DNA from: JBHELG01 sp046263195 | GTDB taxonomy: Bacteria > Actinomycetota > Nitriliruptoria > Nitriliruptorales > JAHWKO01 | DNA: 14,080 nucleotides | Direction: 5' to 3' | Assembly (NCBI GenBank): GCA_046263195.1 | Contig: JBHELG010000115.1 | Coordinates: 1 to 14,080, forward strand | Shown here: one piece after another, positions 6,055-12,424 of the stretch | Numbering within the stretch: position 1 is the stretch's first letter | How the letters are laid out: each line of letters starts with the position of its first letter | The notes under the pieces: model-generated | Databases searched by the model: none | Told to the model about the DNA's origin: nothing | Seen by the model: only the letters and a program-made list of their open reading frames with translations | Translations under genes and position numbers: made by a program

Positions 6055-7356
6055 ATGTCTGTCCTCGTCGTCGGTCTGAATCATCGCAGTGCTGATTTCG
6101 CACTGCTCGAGCGTCTCGCCATTCCTGCCGACGAGCACCGCAAGGCGCTGCGCGCCCTGGTCGCTCTCGACCATGTACTAGAGGCGGCGGTCCTGTCGAC
6201 CTGCAACCGTGTCGAGGTCTATGCCCACGTCTCCCGCTTCCACGCCGGACTTCACGAGGTCCTCACGTGGTTGTCCTCGCGCGCCGACATCGACCCTCAT
6301 CTCCTCGAACTCGCTCATTACGCCTACTACGACGACCGTGCGGCCGCTCACCTCTTCTCCGTCGCCTCCGGCATCGACTCCCTCATCATCGGGGAGAGGC
6401 AGATTGCCCTGCAGGTCCGGCAAGCAGGGAGCGTCGCGCGCGAGGAGGGTGCGAGCGGACGGGTACTTCGCCGGCTGTTCGATCATGCCGTCCACGTTTC
6501 TCGTCGCGCTCGAGCCGAGACGGACATCGACCGGGGGGCGTCATCGATAGTCGACGTCGGACTCGACGTGGCCGCGCGCCGCTGGGGCGGATCACTTGCA
6601 GGTCGAACCGTCCTCGTCATAGGCGCAGGAACGATCGGGGCGCTCACCGGTGCCAGGCTCGTGAGTGAGGGAGCGGGGCGCGTCCTCATCCGCAACCGGA
6701 GCCCGGAGAAGGCGGATCGCCTCGCCGCCCAATTCGGGGGCGAGACGGTTTCCGAGGGCGGCCTGCGCGACGCGCTGGCGGCGGCCGACCTCGTCGTATG
6801 CTGCTCGGGCGCTTCCATGCCGCTCATCGACGTCGACCTCGTGACGGAGGTCCTGCGGCAGCGCAGCGAAGCCGCGTACGTGTCTCCCACCGGGGAGGAC
6901 TCGGACTTCCGACCGCTGGTCGTGCTCGACCTCGCGATGCCCCGCAATGTCGAGGTGGCATGTGGCACATTGGCAGGAGTAACGCTCGTCGACCTCGATG
7001 CGGTACGTGCCGTGGCGGACACGACGGTCACTGGCCCGACTGTCGACGCCGTTCGTGGCATCGTCGAGGAAGAGGCGGGACGCTTTCACGCCTGGCTCAG
7101 GGCCGCCCGGATCGAACCCACCATCCGCGCACTGCGGGAGCGTGCCGAGGAGGTCCGAGCCGGGGAACTGGGACGTCTCGCCGCTCGACTGGCCGATCTC
7201 GACCCGCGCCAGCGTGAAGCGGTCGAGGCTCTGACCCGAGGCATCGTGAACACACTCCTCCACGACCCGACGGTGCGGTTGAAAGGGCTCGCGGACAAGG
7301 GAGGCGCCGAGCACTACGCCGGTGCTCTGCGCGAGCTGTTCGACCTCGATGAGTAG
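6055..7356 (+). CDS. hemA: Glutamyl-tRNA reductase HemA
   Basis: HemA performs the first committed step of the C5 tetrapyrrole pathway: NADPH-dependent reduction of glutamyl-tRNA(Glu) to glutamate-1-semialdehyde in the cytoplasm. The product is 433 residues, a normal length. The catalytic domain shows VVGLNHRSAD at 6-15, the nucleophile Cys50 in LSTCNRVEVY, and His99 in AAHLFSVASGIDSLIIGERQ. The usual GEPQIL reads GERQIA here. A Rossmann NADPH-binding domain follows, with VLVIGAGTIG at about 186-195. A C-terminal helical dimerisation domain contains ALTRGIVNTLLHDPTVRLKG. The ATG at 6055 lacks a strong ribosome binding site, but no better start fits the conserved N-terminus. It stands 129 bases downstream of rex and 48 bases before hemC. 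The presence of HemA indicates that the organism makes 5-aminolevulinate from glutamate rather than by the Shemin route. Confidence 0.97.
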   Translation: MSVLVVGLNHRSADFALLERLAIPADEHRKALRALVALDHVLEAAVLSTCNRVEVYAHVSRFHAGLHEVLTWLSSRADIDPHLLELAHYAYYDDRAAAHLFSVASGIDSLIIGERQIALQVRQAGSVAREEGASGRVLRRLFDHAVHVSRRARAETDIDRGASSIVDVGLDVAARRWGGSLAGRTVLVIGAGTIGALTGARLVSEGAGRVLIRNRSPEKADRLAAQFGGETVSEGGLRDALAAADLVVCCSGASMPLIDVDLVTEVLRQRSEAAYVSPTGEDSDFRPLVVLDLAMPRNVEVACGTLAGVTLVDLDAVRAVADTTVTGPTVDAVRGIVEEEAGRFHAWLRAARIEPTIRALRERAEEVRAGELGRLAARLADLDPRQREAVEALTRGIVNTLLHDPTVRLKGLADKGGAEHYAGALRELFDLDE

Positions 7357-7404
7357 CCGAGCCCCGGGCGAGCTGGCCGCAGGCCGGCGGGCGGGGCGGA
7401 CTGC

Positions 7405-8373
7405 ATGAAGGCTTGGCGCATAGCGACACGACGCAGTCCGCTCGCCCGATGCCAGGCGCAAGCCGTAGCTGACACCCTCGCCACGGCGACGGGACGCGCG
7501 GCCGAGCTCGTCCCGCTCGCGACGACGGGCGACGCTCATCCGGACCGCGCGGTGCAGGACTTCAACGCGAAGGGGCTGTTCGTAGACGGCATCCGCCACG
7601 CCGTTCTCGACGGGCGCTGCCAATTGGCTGTCCACTCCTACAAGGACCTCCCGAGCGAGTCTTGTCCCGGTCTCATCGTGGGTGCCGTTCCACCGCGCGA
7701 AGATCCTCGTGATCTCCTCGTGACGCGTGAAGGTGTGGGGCTGGCCAGCTTGGCCCGCCAGGCCACGGTCGGTACCTCGAGCGCTCGTCGCCAAGCGCAG
7801 CTGCAGCGTGCCCGGCGTGATCTCGTAGTCGTGCCGCTGCGCGGCAACCTCGACACCCGGCTGCGCCGCGTCGCCGACGGCGAACTCGAAGCCGTTGTCG
7901 TCGCGGTCGCCGGTGTCCGTCGACTCGGTCCCATTGACCTGCCCCTGAAGGCCGTTCCACTCGAACACGGCGAATGCCTCCACGCTCCGGCTCAGGGGGC
8001 GCTTGCGGTCGAATGTCGCGAGGAGGACGGCGAAACCAGGGAGGCGCTGCAGCTTCTCGACGATCCCGCCACCCGCCAGCTCATGCGTGCCGAGCGCACG
8101 CTGCTCGTCCACCTTCGTGGCGGCTGTACCGCACCGATCGGTGCCCACGCGGAGCTGCGCCAACAGCAGGAAGGACCAGCCCGCATGAGCCTGCTCGGGA
8201 TGGTGTCCGACCCCGGCGGCACCCATCTGTATCGGGCCAGTCACGAGGCGGCCGCGACGGCTCCCGAACTGCTCGGTCGCATGCTTGCCGAGACTCTCCT
8301 CGACATGGGTGGACGGGAGGTACTCGAGCGGCTTCGAGCTCGTGACGTCGCCGTGCCGATGGGTGGACCGTGA
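7405..8373 (+). CDS. hemC: Porphobilinogen deaminase (hydroxymethylbilane synthase) HemC
   Basis: HemC joins four porphobilinogen units into hydroxymethylbilane. The product is 322 residues, a usual length. Domain 1 begins with WRIATRRSPLARCQAQ. The catalytic aspartate is Asp81 in AVHSYKDLP. VGTSSARRQAQL and LRGNLDTRLRR provide the arginines that hold substrate carboxylates, and HAPAQGALAVE is the conserved hinge segment. Cys241 in HLRGGCTAPIGAH is the attachment site of the dipyrromethane cofactor. The ATG at 7405 has only a weak GGGGCGGA site upstream. The stop overlaps the hemD start by 4 bases (GTGA), so hemC and hemD are translationally coupled. Confidence 0.97.
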   Translation: MKAWRIATRRSPLARCQAQAVADTLATATGRAAELVPLATTGDAHPDRAVQDFNAKGLFVDGIRHAVLDGRCQLAVHSYKDLPSESCPGLIVGAVPPREDPRDLLVTREGVGLASLARQATVGTSSARRQAQLQRARRDLVVVPLRGNLDTRLRRVADGELEAVVVAVAGVRRLGPIDLPLKAVPLEHGECLHAPAQGALAVECREEDGETREALQLLDDPATRQLMRAERTLLVHLRGGCTAPIGAHAELRQQQEGPARMSLLGMVSDPGGTHLYRASHEAAATAPELLGRMLAETLLDMGGREVLERLRARDVAVPMGGP

Positions 8374-9191
8374 GCTGGGCGACCAACGGCGCCACGGCAG
8401 TGGCAAGCAGCGAGGGTCCTCTCACCGGGACCACGATTCTGGTCCCACGGACCGTCGAGCAGGCTCCGGACCTTTCGCAGCGGATCAGGAGACTCGGCGG
8501 TGAGGTGGTCGAAGCACCGACCATTGCAATCGGTCCCGGTAACCATGCTGAGCTCGCCGCGGCTTTGCGTGAGCTCGCGTCCGGTGCCTACACGGCGATC
8601 TGCTTCACCTCGCCGAATGGTGTACGAGCCGTAGCGGCCGCCCTCCCCGCCGCACGCCTCGACCCAAGCGTCTTCGACGCGCTGAACGTGGCCGCTGTAG
8701 GCCCCGGCACGGCCACGGCCCTCGGTGACGTGCTCGGGATCCGCCCCGACCTCGTCCCGCCCACGGCGACGACCGAGGCGCTCGCGGACGCGTTCCCTCC
8801 CGGCTCGGGTCGGGTGCTCCTCCCGCGGGCCGACATCGCCTCCCGGAGGCTGCCCGAGCGGTTGCGGGCGAAGGGATACGAGCCCGTGATCGTCACCGCC
8901 TACACGACCATCCCGCCCGAGCGCCTGCCCAGCGACGTGCTGGCCCGCCTCGCCGCCGGGGACATCGATCTGCTCGCATTCACCTCGTCGTCCACCGTGC
9001 GCAACTTCTCGATGCTCGTCGCGGGACGGCCTTGGTCGGGCAGCGTCGTGTCGATAGGCCCTGTAACGAGCGAGACGTGCGCCGAGCTCGGCATCGAGGT
9101 CTCGGCCGAGGCCGCCACGCACGACCTCGACGGGCTGGTCGCGGCCCTCGTCGCCGTTGCCGGGGGAGAGGTGGCGAAGGAGTCAGGATGA
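8370..9191 (+). CDS. hemD: Uroporphyrinogen-III synthase HemD
   Basis: HemD closes hydroxymethylbilane, with inversion of ring D, to uroporphyrinogen III, the branch point to heme, siroheme and cobalamin. The product is 273 residues from GTG 8370, which overlaps the hemC stop (GTGA) and has GGTGGA upstream. The two-domain fold is recognisable from ILVPRTVEQAPDLSQRIRRL, CFTSPNGVRAV at about 79-89, VAAVGPGTATAL at about 107-118, VLLPRADIASRRLPERLR, LAFTSSSTVRNF at about 202-213, and SIGPVTSETCAELG at about 228-241. The sequence of this family is weakly conserved, but these blocks and the position after hemC make the call firm. No uroporphyrinogen methyltransferase domain is fused to it, unlike in some actinobacteria. 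Confidence 0.95.
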   Translation: MSWATNGATAVASSEGPLTGTTILVPRTVEQAPDLSQRIRRLGGEVVEAPTIAIGPGNHAELAAALRELASGAYTAICFTSPNGVRAVAAALPAARLDPSVFDALNVAAVGPGTATALGDVLGIRPDLVPPTATTEALADAFPPGSGRVLLPRADIASRRLPERLRAKGYEPVIVTAYTTIPPERLPSDVLARLAAGDIDLLAFTSSSTVRNFSMLVAGRPWSGSVVSIGPVTSETCAELGIEVSAEAATHDLDGLVAALVAVAGGEVAKESG

Positions 9192-9270
9192 GCCGCAGGT
9201 GCCTGTGCACCGTCCGTTCGTAGAGCAGGCTGGAGAGGCGACGGGATAGCGTGCGCCTGACCCGGCGCGG

Positions 9271-9276
9271 AGGAGG
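9271..9276 (+). promoter_or_regulatory. Ribosome binding site that points to a CTG start for the YihY-family gene
   Basis: AGGAGG lies 3 bases before CTG 9280. It is the only strong site upstream of the conserved YihY sequence and falls between an in-frame TAG (9247-9249) and the first conserved residues. The spacer is short, so an unseen frameshift from the GTG at 9251 is the alternative. Confidence 0.4.
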
Positions 9277-9279
9277 CGG

Positions 9280-10281
9280 CTGGGGCTCAAGGAGCGTCTT
9301 CGCGACAAGCCGATCATCGGCACGGCGATCGCCGTCCAGGACCGCTACAACGAGGACGCGGCTGGCCAGTTCGCGGCAGCCATCGCCTACTTCGGTTTCC
9401 TGTCGCTGTTCCCCATACTCCTGCTCGGCCTGTCGGTGGTCGGGTTCCTGCTCGCCGGGGAACCCGATCTGCAGGCGCGAGCGACCGAGGCGCTCACGAA
9501 CGCCGTTCCCGGGCTCGAAGCGGCAATCGGTGACAACATCGCCAGCCTCGTGGACTCCCGCGCAGCCACCGGGATCGTCGGCCTCCTCGGTCTTCTCTTC
9601 GCCGGGCTGCGGGTCGTCGAATCGGTCACGGTCGCGACCTCACGGATCTTCCGCGTGGAGGACGACGCGAACTTCGTGAAGCAGAAGCTGCGCAGCGTGG
9701 CGGCACTCGTCGGGCTCGGTCTCCTGGCCCTGCTCGGCGCCGCCGCGGGGGCCATCGTGGCCATCGACTTCTCCGGCCTCGTTGCGTTCCTCGTCGGCCT
9801 CGGGGGCACTGCCCTGTCGCTCGTGCTCGACACCCTGCTCTTCATCGCCGCCTACCGCGTCCTCACCGCGAAGCTGGGACCTCCTTGGCGGAAGTTGTTG
9901 CCCGGCGCGCTGCTGGCCGGCGCCGGCTGGACGGCACTGAAGATCTTCGGCTCGACGTACGTCGCCACGCAGGTCGCGAGCGCCCGAGGTGTCTACGGCA
10001 GCCTCGCGTCGGTCATCGCCGTGATGATCTACTTCTACCTAGCCGGTCGTCTTTACGTCTACGGCGCTGAATTGAACGCGGTCCGTTACGACATCGCCCG
10101 AAGCGCCGGGAGCGCTCCGCCACCATCCACTGGCCGGCGCGGTGCCGCGAGTCCGTTCGACGAGCGTGTGGCCGGGCACCGGCAGCACTTTGCGGCGACG
10201 CCGCCAAAGCCTCCGGCCCTAACCGCGACGAGGTGGCAGGGCGTCGTCGGGAGGCTCACGCCTTCTCCCTCCCGTCGCTAG
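9280..10281 (+). CDS. YihY/BrkB-family integral membrane protein, probable non-canonical CTG start
   Basis: The frame encodes 333 residues if read from CTG 9280. Conserved YihY/BrkB features are FAAAIAYFGFLSLFPILLL at about 31-49, a central block of hydrophobic helices, PWRKLLPGALLAGAGWTALK, YGSLASVIAVMIYFYLAG, and YVYGAELNAVR near the end. The C-terminal tail of about 60 residues is polar and proline-rich. Six membrane helices are expected for the family, which is widespread but of unsettled function; some members were once misnamed as RNase BN. There is no ATG, GTG or TTG in frame between the TAG at 9247 and GTG 9436, and starting at 9436 would delete the conserved YFGFLSLFP helix. The options are therefore a CTG start or an indel error that joins the GTG at 9251. 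It sits between hemD and hemB, 10 bases before hemB, so it is probably in the same transcript. Confidence 0.88.
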   Translation: MGLKERLRDKPIIGTAIAVQDRYNEDAAGQFAAAIAYFGFLSLFPILLLGLSVVGFLLAGEPDLQARATEALTNAVPGLEAAIGDNIASLVDSRAATGIVGLLGLLFAGLRVVESVTVATSRIFRVEDDANFVKQKLRSVAALVGLGLLALLGAAAGAIVAIDFSGLVAFLVGLGGTALSLVLDTLLFIAAYRVLTAKLGPPWRKLLPGALLAGAGWTALKIFGSTYVATQVASARGVYGSLASVIAVMIYFYLAGRLYVYGAELNAVRYDIARSAGSAPPPSTGRRGAASPFDERVAGHRQHFAATPPKPPALTATRWQGVVGRLTPSPSRR

Positions 10282-10291
10282 GCTGGCCTCG

Positions 10292-11278
10292 ATGTCGGGC
10301 TTCCCCCAGATCCGTCTACGGCGCTTGCGTCGCACCCCTGCCTTGCGCCGCTCGTTCGCCGAACTGCGACTCGATCCGGCCGACCTCGTCGCTCCCTTGT
10401 TCGTCAAGGACGGCATCGACGAGCCGGTTCCGGTGGCGTCGCTGCCCGGAGTCGTCCAACACACACGGGACAGCGTCCGTGAGGCGGTCAAACGTCTGCA
10501 TGCGCTCGGAATCTCGAGTGTCATCCTCTTCGGCATTCCCGTCCGCAAGGACTCCGAAGGAGCCCCCGGATGGGACAGCCACGGTCCCGTCCCGTCTGCC
10601 ATCCGGGCCATACGCGACGACCTCGGAGACGCCGTCGTCATCTGGGCCGACACCTGCCTGTGCGAGTACACGAGTCACGGGCACTGCGGCCCTCTGACCC
10701 CCGAAGGGGACGTGGACAACGACCGAGCCCTGGCCGGCTACGCACGGCAGGCCGTCATCCAGGCCGACGCGGGGGCGGACTTCGCGGCCCCTTCGGGCAT
10801 GATGGACGGCCAGGTCGCTGCCATTCGCAGCGCTCTCGACGAAGCCGGGCATGCCGGGGTCGGGATCGTGGCATATGCAGCCAAGTTCGACTCCGGCTTC
10901 TACGGTCCCTTCAGAGAGGCGGCCGAAAGCGCTCCGCTGTTCGGAAACCGCTCCCCCTATCAGCAGCCCGCGAGCAACCGGCGCGAGGCGCGCCGTGAGG
11001 TCGCCCTCGACGTCGCGGAAGGCGCAGATGTGGTCATGGTCAAGCCTGCCCTGCCCTACCTCGACGTCATCGCGGACGTCCGGGCGGCCTACGATCTGCC
11101 GCTGGCGGCCTACCACGTCTCGGGCGAGTATGCGATGGTGAAGGCAGCCGCCGAGCGCGGCTGGATCGATGGGGGCCGCGTCTTGCTCGAGTCGCTCACA
11201 TGCGTGCGGCGTGCCGGGGCGGACCTCGTGCTCTCCTATGCAGCTGCCGAAGTAGCTGAGGCACTCCACGACGCCTGA
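10292..11278 (+). CDS. hemB: Delta-aminolevulinic acid dehydratase (porphobilinogen synthase) HemB
   Basis: HemB condenses two 5-aminolevulinate molecules to porphobilinogen. The product is 328 residues, a normal length. The N-terminal arm RLRRLRRTPALRR and LVAPLFVKDG are typical. The zinc-binding cysteine cluster is complete: Cys122, Cys124 and Cys132 in DTCLCEYTSHGHCG, so this is the Zn-dependent type rather than the Mg type with aspartates. The two active-site lysines are Lys198 in YAAKFDSGFYGPFR and Lys251 in VMVKPALPYLD; the latter forms the Schiff base. AAYHVSGEYAMVKAA is also conserved. The ATG at 10292 has only a weak upstream site, but it lies 10 bases after the YihY stop, so translation is probably coupled. 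No clear terminator follows within the 63 bases before the DsrE-family gene. Confidence 0.97.
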   Translation: MSGFPQIRLRRLRRTPALRRSFAELRLDPADLVAPLFVKDGIDEPVPVASLPGVVQHTRDSVREAVKRLHALGISSVILFGIPVRKDSEGAPGWDSHGPVPSAIRAIRDDLGDAVVIWADTCLCEYTSHGHCGPLTPEGDVDNDRALAGYARQAVIQADAGADFAAPSGMMDGQVAAIRSALDEAGHAGVGIVAYAAKFDSGFYGPFREAAESAPLFGNRSPYQQPASNRREARREVALDVAEGADVVMVKPALPYLDVIADVRAAYDLPLAAYHVSGEYAMVKAAAERGWIDGGRVLLESLTCVRRAGADLVLSYAAAEVAEALHDA

Positions 11279-11341
11279 CTAGTTCCCTGGCGTACAGAGA
11301 CGTCCGCGCTACCGAGCTTGCCTCAGCAGGAGGAACAGACG

Positions 11342-11704
11342 ATGAAGGTTCTCTACATCGCCTCCCGTGGAGTCAACGACCCCACGGGGGCCAGCATGCC
11401 GCTGCATCTGGCCGCGAACGGGTCCGCTGAGGTCGGCCAGGAAGTCACGCTGGTCCTTGGGGGGGACGCGACACTCCTCGCCCGTAAGGACACCGCCGAC
11501 GCGGTTCATGGCGTCGGCATACCACCCGCCGCGGACCTGTTCGCGAAGCTCGCCGAACACGAGGTGCCCGTCTACGTGTGAAAGGCATGCGCGGTCGCCC
11601 GGGGGGCGACCGACGAGGATCTGGCCTGGATGAACGGCCGCTGGGCGGGCCCGCCCGACGTTGCGAAGCTCATTGCCGACCACGACCGGGTTGTGAGCAT
11701 CTGA
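11342..11704 (+). CDS. DsrE-family protein with in-frame UGA, probable selenoprotein (Sec80)
   Basis: ATG at 11342 has AGGAGG 8 bases upstream. Reading through a TGA at 11579-11581 gives 120 residues ending at TGA 11702-11704. The N-terminal half (MKVLYIASRGVNDPTGASMP, then GQEVTLVLGGDATLL) and GVGIPPAADLFAKLAEHEVP are typical of small DsrE/DsrF-like sulfur-carrier proteins. The family continues with a V-C-x-x-C-A-x-A-R-G block. Here that reads VYV-stop-KACAVARGATDEDL, so UGA replaces the first cysteine and would give a U-K-A-C redox motif. The conserved C-terminus (PPDVAKLIADHDRVVSI) is intact after the UGA, which argues for selection on read-through. A SECIS-like hairpin follows. The likely role is cytoplasmic persulfide, thiol or selenol redox transfer. 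The alternative is a nonsense mutation or a base error, and the neighbouring pseudogene makes that worth testing. No Sec-synthesis gene lies in the window. Confidence 0.75.
11592..11612 (+). promoter_or_regulatory. SECIS-like hairpin for UGA recoding
   Basis: CGGTCGCC and GGCGACCG form a perfect 8-bp stem around the loop CGGGG (11600-11604); a ninth pair with a GGG loop is also possible. The loop begins 18 bases after the UGA and contains guanines, as expected of bacterial SECIS elements, which lie within the coding region just 3' of the Sec codon. The bulged U of the Escherichia coli fdhF element is not present, so SelB recognition is inferred, not shown. Confidence 0.6.
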
Positions 11705-11759
11705 GGTCCGGGGCGGGGCGCTGAGGGCGTTCTCGCGGGCGAAGTTGGAGAAGGGGCCG

Positions 11760-12239
11760 TCAGCCGCCGGCGACATCCGCGACGCGGCCGGGGTTCGTGG
11801 CGAAGGCGACGTCGCTGAAGCGCTCCTCGTAAGCGGCCGCCAGGCTTCTGAGCATCTCGGCGCCGTCGCCCGAGTAGGAGGCGCCGTGCAACGCGGGGCA
11901 CGGTCGGCCAGGTCGGCGAGTGAGACGTTGACGCCCGGTGGCGTCGTGGATCACCTGGGCTCGCGGGCAGGCGGCGAGGGAACTCGTTCATGCCCCGCAT
12001 TCGTCCGACTCGAGATGGGAGAACGCGATCCATCGCAGCTGATCGAGTCCGACGATGCGGTCGACGGCCGCGGAGACGGCGGGGAACAGGTGGCGCATCC
12101 CCGTGTGGTAGAGCAGGGGCTCGTCCGCGTCGATCAGGAACTGGATGAACGTGAAACCGCGGGGAGGGACCACTTCCGGCGGCACGAAGGTGGAGATGCG
12201 GTAGATACGGTCGGCGATCTCGTCTATGCGAGGTTTCAC
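11760..12239 (-). pseudogene. Broken MBL-fold di-iron-type hydrolase (ODP/flavodiiron-like)
   Basis: GTG at 12239 has a perfect AGGAGG 5 bases upstream. The first 83 codons encode a clean N-terminus of the oxygen-binding di-iron MBL-fold family: ADRIYRISTFVPPE, RGFTFIQFLIDADEPLLYHT, RHLFPAVSAAVDRI and WIAFSHLESDECGA, which holds metal-ligand positions. A TGA at 11990-11988 then stops it. Homologs continue ECGA-MNEFLAA; that DNA (ATGAACGAGTTC) is present but one base out of frame, and a second indel restores the frame at LAACPRAQVIHDATG. A third shift hides VNVSLADLADRAPR. The next bases jump straight to the family's C-terminal signature ALHGASYSGDGAEMLRSLA, so roughly 100 codons of the middle are deleted. 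The gene therefore lacks much of its metal site and is very likely dead. It is convergent with the DsrE-family gene, and its ribosome binding site is still intact, so the decay may be recent. Confidence 0.75.
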
Positions 12240-12424
12240 GGATGCCTCCTGACCGCGGCACCGGACAAGCGTGACTCCAGCGCGATCGGTGGCAGCTTTC
12301 TCTCATCATGCGGAGCTCGTTAATCGAAGGGCGGTCCCCACGCTGGGTCACAGTCACCGATCCGAGCAGGGCTCGCGCCATAGTCGGCCGCGCCGCAGGT
12401 CAGAACCGGAGGTCAGACCCGGTA

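Noticed and set aside
11985..11990. In-frame TGA in the MBL-fold gene as a second selenocysteine codon
   Set aside because: The frame is open around this TGA, but the DNA just after it encodes the family's MNEF one base out of frame and a second indel restores the frame, so indels explain it better. The large internal deletion also marks the gene as dead, and no CxxC-type Cys aligns with the TGA.
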